Assembly (NCBI RefSeq): GCF_013618635.1
Contig: NZ_JABLSJ010000007.1
Coordinates: 1-64,000, forward strand
DNA from: Thalassobacillus sp. CUG 92003
GTDB taxonomy: Bacteria; Bacillota; Bacilli; Bacillales; Halobacillaceae
Reading direction: 5' to 3'
DNA: 64,000 nt
Each line of letters begins with the position of its first letter. The first letter of the stretch is position 1. The notes below the pieces were generated by a model. That model was not told the origin of the DNA, did not search any database, and saw only the letters and a program-made list of their open reading frames with translations. Shown here piece by piece: positions 1 through 8,238 of this stretch. The position numbers and the translations under genes were made by a program.

Positions 1-87
1 TATAGAAGAAACTGAATTGACGTACTGGTTGGTTTGTTCAGTTTTCAAAGATCGATTAGATATCTGCCTAATGACGACAGTAAAGAT
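1..87 (-). other. Probable rRNA operon leader (16S lies off the left edge)
   Basis: Read on the minus strand, positions 36-50 give CTTTGAAAACTGAAC, a sequence typical of Bacillus rRNA operon leaders and spacers. It sits downstream of two strong tandem promoters pointing out of the window, and no reading frame is present. I infer the start of an rRNA operon transcribed leftwards; the 16S gene itself is not in view. A tRNA/5S cluster would be the alternative. Confidence 0.55.
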
Positions 88-117
88 ATTCTAGCATAAA
101 ACGCTATAAAATGTCAA
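88..117 (-). promoter_or_regulatory. Sigma-A promoter P2 of the leftward (rRNA?) operon
   Basis: On the minus strand TTGACA (112-117) is followed after 18 bp by TAGAAT (88-93). Together with the second promoter about 100 bp upstream this forms the tandem P1-P2 arrangement usual for Bacillus rrn operons. Confidence 0.65.
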
Positions 118-188
118 TAACTATTAACCTCTTAATCTATTAGCGAATGATGCGTATTAGAAGCTGTCTTCAAGAAACAGCACTGAAT

Positions 189-217
189 ATATTACAGGTC
201 TATACCCCTGATGTCAA
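189..217 (-). promoter_or_regulatory. Sigma-A promoter P1 of the leftward (rRNA?) operon
   Basis: On the minus strand TTGACA (212-217), a 17-bp spacer and TAATAT (189-194). The region between here and the rhodanese gene at 412 shows no coding sequence; apart from the terminator at 382-412 I see nothing else in 218-381. Confidence 0.65.
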
Positions 218-381
218 CGGTTAAAACCAAAGATACTAGATTATTTATACAAACTCTATTAAACCCCGTGTTGAAAGGCGTATATCCTCTATTATAAAAG
301 CTACCGCTTCACCTGTTCAAATCCCTAAAGCCACACTTTTATAGCAATCAAAAGCAATGTGTAACTCGATTTTTCAACAGA

Positions 382-412
382 AAAGCCGCCTTTCCCTTGC
401 GAAAAGGCGGCT
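382..412 (-). terminator. Rho-independent terminator of the rhodanese pair
   Basis: The stem AAGCCGCCTTT/AAAAGGCGGCTT closes the minus-strand unit and touches the stop codon of the rhodanese-like gene. The following T run is short. Confidence 0.7.
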
Positions 413-747
413 TAACCAGCTTTCGTATAAAAAACATGTTTATTTCTCTTCTTCCTAATCATTTTGGCAGCCAAGCGTGCTCCCCGCAAATCATCCGATA
501 TGAGCAAAATCTCTTTCGGGCAGTCCACTGTTTTATTTAATTCTCGAGAAAGATAACTAAGGGGGATGTTATCGGCTCCAGGAAAAGGAGAGTTATTCGC
601 CGAAATATAATCCCTGATATCAATCAAGCAAAAGCGATCGCTCTTAACCGCATGAGGATCGATTTTTTCCAAGTGATGAAAAGAGAAAACAAACTTAATC
701 AGAGTAATTGTGATTATAAGTGAGATAACAACGGCTAATACTTCCAT
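412..747 (-). CDS. Membrane-anchored rhodanese-like protein without catalytic cysteine
   Basis: A 111-residue protein: one N-terminal membrane segment (about residues 3-23) followed by a shortened rhodanese fold (FCLIDIRDY near residue 40, then FPGADNIPLSYL). In the position where sulfurtransferases carry the active-site CRxGxR loop it has DDLRGAR, so Asp replaces Cys and sulfur transfer is unlikely. The start has an AAAGGAG ribosome site 10 bases upstream. It follows the active rhodanese gene at 766 by only 18 bases, so the two are probably co-transcribed. A structural or sensor role at the membrane is possible; no function is established here. Confidence 0.8.
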   Translation of the reverse strand: MEVLAVVISLIITITLIKFVFSFHHLEKIDPHAVKSDRFCLIDIRDYISANNSPFPGADNIPLSYLSRELNKTVDCPKEILLISDDLRGARLAAKMIRKKRNKHVFYTKAG

Positions 748-765
748 CAGCGGCGAACTCCTTTA

Positions 766-1077
766 CTAAAATTCCTTTTCTCCGCTCCAGTCAAGCATCC
801 CGCCTGCGAGATTGTTGACATTGTTAAAACCATTCTCTTTTAAATAGGTCGCAGCGTTCATACTCCTTTTCCCAGACCGGCAGACCATAACATATTCCTT
901 GTCTTTATCCAGATCTGGAGCCGCTTCCGGAACATGACCAAGTGGGATATGAGTAGCAGTCGGAATCATACCTTGAGCGACTTCCTCATTTTCCCGTACA
1001 TCTATAACATGAATGTCTTGATTGTTATCTAACATTTCCTCAAGTTTTTCAGGCGTAATTTCATTAATATGACTCAT
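766..1077 (-). CDS. ytwF: Rhodanese-family sulfurtransferase (YtwF-like)
   Basis: A single-domain cytoplasmic rhodanese of about 103 residues. HVIDVRENEE (near 24-33), HIPLGHVP and the active-site loop CRSGKRS (Cys about residue 66) are all present, so persulfide transfer is expected. Two adjacent ATGs follow GAGGAGG; the second gives the better spacing (7 bases) and is used here. It lies between leuS, whose terminator separates them, and the Cys-less rhodanese. The same leuS neighbourhood occurs in B. subtilis, supporting the ytwF name. The physiological acceptor is unknown. Confidence 0.85.
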   Translation of the reverse strand: MSHINEITPEKLEEMLDNNQDIHVIDVRENEEVAQGMIPTATHIPLGHVPEAAPDLDKDKEYVMVCRSGKRSMNAATYLKENGFNNVNNLAGGMLDWSGEKEF

Positions 1078-1171
1078 CATTTAACCTCCTCATTTAAGTT
1101 CTGCACTGCCTTATTTTATTAAAATAGTGCGCAAAGTCAAGAAATCGGCTTCTTCCTTTTGGGCCAACGAA

Positions 1172-1203
1172 AAGGCCGGACACTCTAGCAGAGAATCCGG
1201 CCT
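1172..1203 (-). terminator. Terminator of leuS
   Basis: AGGCCGGA...TCCGGCCT stem with a T-rich 3' side on the minus strand, directly after the leuS stop codon. Confidence 0.75.
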
Positions 1204-1209
1204 CATCTT

Positions 1210-3624
1210 TTATTGGGCAACAATATTTACGAGCTTACCTGGAATGGCGATGACTTTTCTCACGGTTTTTCCTTCCAACCATTCTTGAATGGTCTCGTTC
1301 TCTAATGCCATTTTTTCAAGATCTTCTTCTGAGGCGTCCGGGGATATCTTCATTTTCGCACGAACTTTCCCCTTGATTTGAATCACAATTTCAATTTCAT
1401 CTTCTATAAGTTTGGAAGCATCATGTGTAGGCCAAGACTGGTAGCTGATTGTTTCTTCATTGCCCAGCTTCTGCCACAATTCCTCTGCAAGATGCGGCGC
1501 GACTGGTGAAAGCATTTTCGTGAAGCCCTCTGCATAATTGCGCGGAATCTCAGCTGCTTTGTAACATTCATTGATAAATACCATCATCTGTGAGATAGCG
1601 GTATTGAATCGCAGTGATTCAAAGTTCTCAGTCACTTTTTTGACGGTCTCATGGTAGGTTTTATCGAGTTCACTGTTGGATGTTTCATTAACAACGCTAT
1701 CCCTCAGTTGCTCTCCGTCAATAAACAAACGCCATACACGATCCAAGAACCTTCGCGCGCCTTCAAGTCCGTTGGTAGACCAGGCAACTGAAGCTTCTAG
1801 TGGACCCATGAACATTTCATAAAGCCTTAATGTGTCCGCACCATGCGTGGAAACAATCTCATCAGGGTTCACAACGTTCCCTTTGGATTTGCTCATTTTC
1901 TCGTTATTCTCACCAAGTATCATGCCTTGGTTAAATAGTTTTTGGAAAGGCTCTTTCGTCGGAACAATTCCTTCATCATATAAAACCTTGTGCCAAAAAC
2001 GAGCGTATAGCAAATGCAGAACAGCGTGCTCGGCGCCTCCGATATAAACATCGACCGGAAGCCATTTTTTCAGCTTTTCAAAATCGGCAATCTCACGGGA
2101 ATTATCGGGATCGACGTAACGCAAATAGTACCAGCAGCTTCCTGCCCACTGGGGCATTGTATTCGTTTCGCGGCGCCCCTTCATTCCTGTCTCAGGATCT
2201 GTCACTTGCACCCATTCTTCCATATTAGCCAACGGAGATTCGCCTGTGCCGGCCGATTTGATTTCTGTTGTTTTGGGCAGTTCGACCGGTAATTCGTCTT
2301 CAGGTACAGCAGTAATGGACCCGTTTTCCCAATGGATAACCGGGATAGGTTCTCCCCAATAGCGTTGGCGGCTGAATAGCCAATCACGAAGGCGATACGT
2401 CGTTTTGCGTTCACCTTTTTCATGGGTCTCTAACCATTCAATCGCTTTTTCGATCGCCTCTTCTTCCTCCAGACCGTTCAGGATACCAGAGTTTATGTGC
2501 TTACCGTTACCCGTGTAAGCTTCCTTCTCGACATTACCGCCTTCCACAACGGGCACGATTGGCAGATCATATTTTTGAGCGAATTCATAGTCACGTTCAT
2601 CATGAGCTGGAACCGCCATGATCGCCCCGCTTCCATAGCTTGTCAGGACATAATCAGCAATCCAAATTGGGAGTTTTTCTCCATTAATCGGATTAACAGC
2701 GTAAGCGCCAGTAAATACACCTGTTTTGTCCTTGGCAAGATCTGTCCTTTCAAGTTCGCTCTTCTTCTTCGCCTCTTTTAAATAGTGCTCCACTTCTGAG
2801 CGTTTTTCTTCAGAGACAACGTTATCCACCAATGGATGCTCAGGCGCCAATACAGCATAAGTAGCTCCATATAGCGTGTCAGGACGCGTTGTGAAAACAT
2901 CAAAGGTATCACCGGTCTCTTCGACTTCAAACACAACTTCTGCACCTTCAGATTTTCCTATCCAGTTTCGTTGCATTTCTTTGATGCTTTCTGGCCAATC
3001 CAATTCATCTAAGTCATCTAACAGCCGATCAGCGTAGGCAGTGATTTTCAGCATCCATTGCTTCATAGGACGTTGTTCCACCGGGTGATCCCCACGCTCA
3101 CTTTTGCCGTCAATGACTTCTTCATTTGCAAGCACAGTGCCTAAGGCAGGGCACCAATTGACTGGCACTTCATCAATATAAGCCAGGCCTTTTTCATAAA
3201 GTTTCAAGAAAATCCACTGCGTCCACTTATAATAATGGGGATCTGTCGTATTGATTTCCCTATCCCAATCATAGGAGAACCCTAGCTCCTTGATTTGACG
3301 CTTAAACGTCGTGATATTTGCTTTCGTAAACTCCTCAGGGTCATTTCCGGTATCTAAGGCGTATTGTTCAGCAGGCAGACCAAACGCATCCCACCCCATG
3401 GGGTGAAGCACCTCATAACCTTGCATGCGTTTCATTCGCGACAAAATGTCCGTCGCTGTGTAGCCTTCCGGATGCCCCACATGCAATCCAGCACCTGATG
3501 GATAAGGAAACATATCAAGTGCATAGAATTTTTCTTTTTCAGAATGCTCATCTGTTTTAAATATTTTATTTTCAAGCCAATACGTTCTCCATTTTGCTTC
3601 AATAGCTTTATGGTCAAATGCCAT
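1210..3624 (-). CDS. leuS: Leucyl-tRNA synthetase
   Basis: An 804-residue class I aminoacyl-tRNA synthetase charging tRNA-Leu in the cytoplasm. The HIGH signature appears as HVGH within [16 protein letters not shown], a CP1 editing domain follows ([12 protein letters not shown]), and the KMSKS loop is intact (NEKMSKSKG). Length matches the bacterial family. The ATG is preceded by GGAGGTGG. Expression should respond to uncharged tRNA-Leu through the T-box leader immediately upstream. Several antisense reading frames inside the gene are shadows of its codon usage and are not annotated. Confidence 0.98.
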   Translation of the reverse strand: MAFDHKAIEAKWRTYWLENKIFKTDEHSEKEKFYALDMFPYPSGAGLHVGHPEGYTATDILSRMKRMQGYEVLHPMGWDAFGLPAEQYALDTGNDPEEFTKANITTFKRQIKELGFSYDWDREINTTDPHYYKWTQWIFLKLYEKGLAYIDEVPVNWCPALGTVLANEEVIDGKSERGDHPVEQRPMKQWMLKITAYADRLLDDLDELDWPESIKEMQRNWIGKSEGAEVVFEVEETGDTFDVFTTRPDTLYGATYAVLAPEHPLVDNVVSEEKRSEVEHYLKEAKKKSELERTDLAKDKTGVFTGAYAVNPINGEKLPIWIADYVLTSYGSGAIMAVPAHDERDYEFAQKYDLPIVPVVEGGNVEKEAYTGNGKHINSGILNGLEEEEAIEKAIEWLETHEKGERKTTYRLRDWLFSRQRYWGEPIPVIHWENGSITAVPEDELPVELPKTTEIKSAGTGESPLANMEEWVQVTDPETGMKGRRETNTMPQWAGSCWYYLRYVDPDNSREIADFEKLKKWLPVDVYIGGAEHAVLHLLYARFWHKVLYDEGIVPTKEPFQKLFNQGMILGENNEKMSKSKGNVVNPDEIVSTHGADTLRLYEMFMGPLEASVAWSTNGLEGARRFLDRVWRLFIDGEQLRDSVVNETSNSELDKTYHETVKKVTENFESLRFNTAISQMMVFINECYKAAEIPRNYAEGFTKMLSPVAPHLAEELWQKLGNEETISYQSWPTHDASKLIEDEIEIVIQIKGKVRAKMKISPDASEEDLEKMALENETIQEWLEGKTVRKVIAIPGKLVNIVAQ

Positions 3625-3651
3625 TTATTCCACCTCCGTCAATCTGTAAAC

Positions 3652-3972
3652 AAAAAACTCCCATCCCACAAATGGGACGAGAGTTTTCTTCCCGCGGTAC
3701 CACCCAATTTAACAACTGAATCGTTCTCTTATATGTAGTGATAACGGAATCTAACCGGCAAGAATTACTCCTCGTTCATTCCTGCGACATCCAAGGCGAG
3801 TTCATAAAGTTTAAGGACAGTTCGCACCACCACTGTCTCTCTAGCAACTTAAAGCTTTACTACTACTCCTTTTCCAAGTCCTGTTTTATTTACTTTTATG
3901 AAAGATGTCACCAACCACACTGTGACATCTTCTTGCCAGCAGTCAAAACTGCTTGGGAGACGATATACTTAT
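3652..3972 (-). promoter_or_regulatory. T-box leader of leuS (tRNA-Leu sensing)
   Basis: On the minus strand the T-box core GGGTGGTACCGCGG lies at about 3691-3706, followed by the intrinsic terminator ACTCTCGTCCCA/TGGGATGGGAGT with a T run at 3652-3688. A leader of about 300 nt precedes it. CUC at 3798-3800, in TATGAACTCGCC, is a plausible leucine specifier codon. Known mechanism: uncharged tRNA stabilises the antiterminator and allows leuS transcription. Confidence 0.93.
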
Positions 3973-3978
3973 AATCGT

Positions 3979-4007
3979 ATCTTAATTAAACCAAATCGCT
4001 TTGTCAA
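3979..4007 (-). promoter_or_regulatory. Sigma-A promoter of the leuS leader
   Basis: TTGACA (4002-4007), 17-bp spacer, TAAGAT (3979-3984) on the minus strand, just upstream of the T-box leader. Confidence 0.75.
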
Positions 4008-4081
4008 GCGTCCTCTATCATGTTTGAAGCCCTCCTGAATAAGGAATTGACAGATAAGAATTTCAATTAGGAGGGAAGTAT

Positions 4082-4210
4082 ATGAAACAATTACTCAGAA
4101 AAGCTGTCAGTTATGCACAGCGTAACCCGGAGAAGACGAAGCATTACGCTCGTAAGGCCTATAACACCGTACAAAACAAACGGAAGGGCCGCAGCAGCTC
4201 CAGTCGTTAA
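4082..4210 (+). CDS. Small basic protein of unknown function (42 aa)
   Basis: A short frame beginning MKQLLRKAVSYAQ and ending in a Ser-rich tail (GRSSSSR). It is strongly basic, with Lys/Arg through its length and an amphipathic-looking N-terminal half. A strong TAGGAGGG ribosome site stands 7 bases before the ATG, which is the main reason to call it. It is convergent with the WD40 gene, 15 bases away. No family recognised; a nucleic-acid or membrane-surface binding peptide would fit the composition, but that is inference. Confidence 0.65.
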   Translation: MKQLLRKAVSYAQRNPEKTKHYARKAYNTVQNKRKGRSSSSR

Positions 4211-4225
4211 AGTGTGCTCAACAGA

Positions 4226-5095
4226 TTATGATTCAAACAGCCTTATCCGTTTGTCTGCTGAAGCCATGGCAATGCGTTGTCCATCCGGTGAAAACGTAAC
4301 ATCATAATTTCCTTTGGGTGAAACGTCGACTGCTTCTGTGGCTAAGTCTTTTAATCGGATGATTTTCAAAGCGTGTGGCAAGCAAACAGCTGCACGGTCG
4401 CCTTGAGGGGATACAGCTATGCCATAAAAACCTGTGTCTCCCACCTGGTGGGACTCAAGCAATTGGTGGGCGGTCATGTCCCAAATCATAATGGCCCCGT
4501 CATAGCCTACCGAGATGCCATGACGATCATCATCAAAGAAACGAAAGCCCATTGTTGCGGTTTCATGCGCTTTCATTCGTTCAATTTCTTCCCCAGACTG
4601 GATATCGAAACGTCTTAATTGCTTACCGAGCCCACCTATCATCATGTGCAAGTGGGTTTGCGCTGTATCCATGACACCACTCTGCTTATGATCACTTTTC
4701 TTCTTGGTGATGATATGCCCGTCTGGCCATTCACGAACGATGAACAGATTGGTTTTCGTGCTCGTTATGATGTGTTCCTTTTTATGAGACACAGCCAAAT
4801 GATTCACGCCGGATTTTGGGTCCTGCCACTCCAACTCAGGCGCACTGGTTGAAATAGAATGAGCCGTGATCGTGCCATCCCCAGAAGCCGCGACGAGTGT
4901 CTCATCATTGAGGAACTCAACCCCATTTACCGTTTGAGTATGCCCCTCATAAACCTGCACCTTCTCTCGTGTTTCCACATCCCATAAATAGAGTTCACCA
5001 CTGAAGCCCGCAGAAGCGATATAGTTGCTGTCCTTCGAAAAGCGCACTTTGTTCACGTGAGATGAATGACCTTGCATTTCCGTGACGTTCATCAT
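4226..5095 (-). CDS. WD40-repeat beta-propeller protein
   Basis: A 289-residue protein made almost entirely of WD40 units. Clear repeats include GHSSHVNKVRFS...LYLWDVETRE (about 9-45), GHTQTVNGVEFL, MKAHETATMGFRF...IMIWDM, and a last blade VTFSPDGQRIAMASADKRIRLF. Six to seven blades fit, so it is probably a closed propeller for protein binding. There is no signal peptide or enzymatic domain, so it is likely cytoplasmic. GAGGAGG precedes two adjacent ATGs (5095 and 5092). Stand-alone WD40 proteins are uncommon in Bacillaceae; neighbours do not reveal a partner. Confidence 0.85.
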   Translation of the reverse strand: MMNVTEMQGHSSHVNKVRFSKDSNYIASAGFSGELYLWDVETREKVQVYEGHTQTVNGVEFLNDETLVAASGDGTITAHSISTSAPELEWQDPKSGVNHLAVSHKKEHIITSTKTNLFIVREWPDGHIITKKKSDHKQSGVMDTAQTHLHMMIGGLGKQLRRFDIQSGEEIERMKAHETATMGFRFFDDDRHGISVGYDGAIMIWDMTAHQLLESHQVGDTGFYGIAVSPQGDRAAVCLPHALKIIRLKDLATEAVDVSPKGNYDVTFSPDGQRIAMASADKRIRLFES

Positions 5096-5215
5096 AATTC
5101 CTCCTCTTCACCTTTATTCGTATCACCATGTTCGTGACAAAATGATAAACTCCTGCTTCCTTTCGGATAATATGTAAAATGCGACCGGTTCGCGGCCGCA
5201 TTAAAATTCAACTCT

Positions 5216-5497
5216 TTAGGAATGTTCATCTACATCGATTGCATCGAGTATCATATCGTTCAAACATTGGGAGACTTGTAAATGGAGCCGATGCAACTGT
5301 TCTTTTTGTTGGTGATTGGCACTGTTCATCATTTTTTGTATCTCTACTTCGGTTTGTTCCAATGCTTGTTGGGTCGCCACATATTCGTCGTTGATGCTGT
5401 ACCCATTTCGGTCGGCTTGATTCATGGCTTGATTGGCTTGGTCCAGTCGATTGGTTGCTTCATGAATCAACCCGTCAATCGAATCGCGTGTTGTCAT
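5216..5497 (-). CDS. ytzC: DUF2524 family small protein YtzC
   Basis: About 93 residues, helical and charged, resembling B. subtilis YtzC (DUF2524): MTTRDSIDGLIHEA at the start and NHQQKEQLHRLHLQVSQCL near the end. Three consecutive ATGs follow GAGGTG; the third (5497) gives the usual spacing and matches the family N-terminus. It stands divergently from ytqA, as in B. subtilis, which supports the assignment. Function unknown. Confidence 0.8.
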   Translation of the reverse strand: MTTRDSIDGLIHEATNRLDQANQAMNQADRNGYSINDEYVATQQALEQTEVEIQKMMNSANHQQKEQLHRLHLQVSQCLNDMILDAIDVDEHS

Positions 5498-5552
5498 CAT
5501 CATCACCTCGTATGTATTTTCAGCCGCAGCCCCGCATTTCATACACGGAAGT

Positions 5553-5582
5553 TTGGGAATGGTCCACTGTTCGTGCTACAAT
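5553..5582 (+). promoter_or_regulatory. Sigma-A promoter of ytqA-ytqB
   Basis: TTGGGA (5553-5558), 18-bp spacer, TACAAT (5577-5582) with an extended TGC just before the -10. It lies 38 bases before the ytqA start codon. Confidence 0.6.
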
Positions 5583-5619
5583 GTTGGTTAATCTAATTGA
5601 TACGTGAAGGAGTCCCTAT

Positions 5620-6579
5620 ATGAATAATCCATTTCCATATTCTTTTGACAAGAAACGCTACCACTCATGGAATTACCATCTTAAAAACACGTTTGGACAT
5701 AAAGTATTCAAAGTCGCTCTTGATGGCGGTTTCGATTGCCCCAATCGCGATGGCACCGTCGCTCATGGCGGATGTACATTCTGTTCCGCGGCCGGCAGTG
5801 GTGATTTTGCCGGTGATCGAGCAGAAGACCTCGAAGTCCAATTTCATAAAGTCAAAGATCAAATGCATCACAAGTGGAAAGACGGTAAATATATGGCTTA
5901 CTTTCAAGCCTTTACGAATACTCACGCGCCTGTATCAGAACTGCGTGAAAAATATGAAAAAGTGTTGAAACAAGAGGGCGTCGTCGGGTTATCCATCGCT
6001 ACCCGACCCGATTGCCTGCCTGATGATGTTGTCGAGTACTTGGCAGAATTAAATGAACGTGTCTACCTTTGGGTTGAGCTTGGCCTGCAAACCGTTCACG
6101 AAGAGACGGCTGAGCTTATCAATCGTGCCCATGACTTTGAATGTTACCAGGAAGGCGTAAACAAACTGCGCAAGCATAACATCCGTGTCTGCTCTCATCT
6201 GATCAACGGTCTCCCTGGTGAGGATTATGAAATGATGATGGAAACCGCACAAGCTGTCGCTGACCTGGATGTGCAGGGCATAAAAATCCACTTGCTTCAT
6301 TTGTTAAAAGGCACGCCTATGGTCAAACAATACGAGCGGGGTCATTTAAACTTCCTTTCTAAAGAAGACTACATTAACATTGTGGTTGATCAACTTGAAA
6401 TATTACCTCCTAGCATGATCATCCATAGAATTACCGGAGACGGGCCCCCTGAATTATTGGTCGGCCCCATGTGGAGCATGAATAAATGGCAAGTGCTGAA
6501 TGACATTGATGCAGAACTCGAACGACGTGAAAGCTGGCAAGGCAAACATTATCAAAAGAAAGCCCCTCAACTGACATGA
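5620..6579 (+). CDS. ytqA: Radical SAM protein YtqA (MnmL), tRNA wobble-uridine modification
   Basis: A 319-residue radical SAM enzyme of the TIGR01212/Elp3-like type. The Fe-S cluster cysteines are C40, C52 and C55 (DCPNRDGTVAHGGCTFCSAAG region, spacing CX11CX2C). A TIM-barrel follows with GLSIATRPDCLPDD and WVELGLQT. Established for the B. subtilis family: YtqA/MnmL acts with YtqB/MnmM in the MnmC-independent route to mnm5(s2)U34 of tRNA. The ATG has a GAAGGAG site. It overlaps ytqB by four bases (ATGA), indicating translational coupling. Confidence 0.88.
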   Translation: MNNPFPYSFDKKRYHSWNYHLKNTFGHKVFKVALDGGFDCPNRDGTVAHGGCTFCSAAGSGDFAGDRAEDLEVQFHKVKDQMHHKWKDGKYMAYFQAFTNTHAPVSELREKYEKVLKQEGVVGLSIATRPDCLPDDVVEYLAELNERVYLWVELGLQTVHEETAELINRAHDFECYQEGVNKLRKHNIRVCSHLINGLPGEDYEMMMETAQAVADLDVQGIKIHLLHLLKGTPMVKQYERGHLNFLSKEDYINIVVDQLEILPPSMIIHRITGDGPPELLVGPMWSMNKWQVLNDIDAELERRESWQGKHYQKKAPQLT

Positions 6580-7160
6580 AGTTGCACCGTGCGCTTGATT
6601 ACGCTCACGAATTAATGAAACAAAACTTAGCTCCGGGTGACATCGCCATTGACGGGACCTGCGGCAATGGTCACGACACGTTATTATTAAGCGAACTTGT
6701 CGGGTCAGCAGGCCATGTTTACGGCTTTGACATTCAAGAAGCTGCTATTCAGTCAACTGCTGACAGATTACACCGGCATCACCTGGAACAGGCTGTCACA
6801 TTAATCCAGGACAGTCATGCTAACTTTCCACACTACTTGGAAGAAGCACACACATTCCAGATACAAGCCGGGATATTCAACTTAGGGTATTTGCCAGGCA
6901 GTGATAAATCCATTATTACGGAAGCGGAGCACACACTTAAAGCCGTTCATGAACTACTGGCTCACCTGAAAGTGAGCGGGATCCTCGCTATTGTCGTTTA
7001 CCATGGGCACGAAGGCGGCCAAGCTGAAAAGAACGCTCTATTAGAATTTGCCGGACAGTTGGATCAAACTTATTACAACGTTCTACAGTATGGGTTCATC
7101 AATCAAGTCAACACGCCTCCCTTTCTTCTTGCCATCGAAAAAAAAGCGAAGCCTGAATGA
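6576..7160 (+). CDS. ytqB: SAM-dependent tRNA methyltransferase YtqB (MnmM)
   Basis: A 194-residue class I methyltransferase. Motif I reads DGTCGNGHDT (about 27-36), followed by VYGFDIQ (acidic end of strand 2) and GIFNLGYLPGSDKS, the motif characteristic of the YtqB family. In B. subtilis this protein methylates 5-aminomethyl-uridine at tRNA position 34. Its start lies inside the last codons of ytqA. A terminator overlaps its stop codon. Confidence 0.88.
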   Translation: MKLHRALDYAHELMKQNLAPGDIAIDGTCGNGHDTLLLSELVGSAGHVYGFDIQEAAIQSTADRLHRHHLEQAVTLIQDSHANFPHYLEEAHTFQIQAGIFNLGYLPGSDKSIITEAEHTLKAVHELLAHLKVSGILAIVVYHGHEGGQAEKNALLEFAGQLDQTYYNVLQYGFINQVNTPPFLLAIEKKAKPE

Positions 7161-7183
7161 TCTACAATGATCGTTCAGGCTTC
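7148..7183 (+). terminator. Bidirectional terminator between ytqB and ytpB
   Basis: GAAGCCTGAA/TTCAGGCTTC stem overlapping the ytqB stop codon and reaching into the end of ytpB; A/T tracts on both sides allow it to end both convergent transcripts. Confidence 0.75.
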
Positions 7184-8238
7184 ATTTTATGGTACATTTT
7201 GGTGTTAAAATAGAAAAATTTTGCTTTGCGGCCGCTTGCTCTTAATAAAGCTTTAGCAAAATGTTGAGCGTTTTCTAGATGAGCAACTTTGCGATCTGCT
7301 AAATACATGCCAACTAGCCCTTCGCGTATCATCTCATGAAACTTGGGGTTCGGCAGGAGTTGGACATGAGACCGTGCTTGTTCGACAAAATAGATAAACC
7401 GCTGCTTCATTTCTTCTTCATGGTCATAGTAAGAGCAAAAGTTAAGATCCCCTTCTGCCTCATCTTCCATTTGATCGATGTAGTAATCAAGCATGATGTG
7501 GAGGCCTTGCATAAAAGGAAAATAGCTTCTAGCAATTTTTTCAGCCAGATCACTGGACATCTCTCCGGAGAGGGTGTAACTAACCAGGCAAAATATGCCG
7601 AGAGTGGACCCTGTACATGCGGAAAATTCATACCATTTCAGTTCTGGCCATTCCGCCTGATGCGAAGCAAACCAATTTTGTAACCGTGGAATCCGCTCTT
7701 CTTCAAATACATGTTTATGTACTTGCAAATCATTGTATAAACCACCCAGTTTTCTGGCGAAACCTCCCGCCACTTCATAATCAGGGACCGAATCCAGGGC
7801 GTCCTGACACGTCGTGACAAGCTGTTCTAAATAACCTCCATCGTTCTGCTCGGAACGGAACTGATAGTAATTTTTTAATTGATTACCCGGGGTCAGAGCA
7901 TCCGTCATCGCTTCATGCAGCATCCTGAAATCCTGCGGATCCATGGAAGTGCTTCGGTCGCAAAGATTGTCAAGGTAGTCACTGATGGTTTGGTACGCAA
8001 CAATGAAACGAATAGCTGTTCTCCAGTTCTCCCCGGCCAGAAGAGCATAAATGCCGCCCCCTTCACAATGAAAGGTCTTTGTCTCAATACTCGACAAGGC
8101 TTGTGTCCGCAACTCCTGATCAGGAATGGCTTGCGCTTGGGTTATCCAACCCTCAAGCTCCTTATGCACTTCTGGAAAAATGCGGCCATACACAGCAGCC
8201 ATTAATGAGAAAGCATTACGTGGGACTGGGGTGTTCAA
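7162..8238 (-). CDS. ytpB: Tetraprenyl-beta-curcumene synthase (DUF2600 class terpene synthase)
   Basis: About 358 residues. In B. subtilis YtpB cyclises heptaprenyl diphosphate to tetraprenyl-beta-curcumene, the first step to C35 sesquarterpenes. The Asp-rich motif DYLDNLCDR and the second acidic motif DYYIDQMEDE match this family and would bind the Mg-diphosphate. A TTG at 8238 with AGGAGGGG six bases upstream is chosen: the longer frame from 8262 starts before this ribosome site, and homologues begin near PRNAFSLMAAVY. The gene overlaps the end of ytpA by 23 bases, so the two form an operon. Confidence 0.88.
   Translation of the reverse strand: MNTPVPRNAFSLMAAVYGRIFPEVHKELEGWITQAQAIPDQELRTQALSSIETKTFHCEGGGIYALLAGENWRTAIRFIVAYQTISDYLDNLCDRSTSMDPQDFRMLHEAMTDALTPGNQLKNYYQFRSEQNDGGYLEQLVTTCQDALDSVPDYEVAGGFARKLGGLYNDLQVHKHVFEEERIPRLQNWFASHQAEWPELKWYEFSACTGSTLGIFCLVSYTLSGEMSSDLAEKIARSYFPFMQGLHIMLDYYIDQMEDEAEGDLNFCSYYDHEEEMKQRFIYFVEQARSHVQLLPNPKFHEMIREGLVGMYLADRKVAHLENAQHFAKALLRASGRKAKFFYFNTKMYHKMKPERSL

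Noticed and set aside
1832-2781. Plus-strand and alternative-frame ORFs inside leuS
   Set aside because: They lie wholly within a full-length leuS, have no ribosome sites and encode no recognisable domain.
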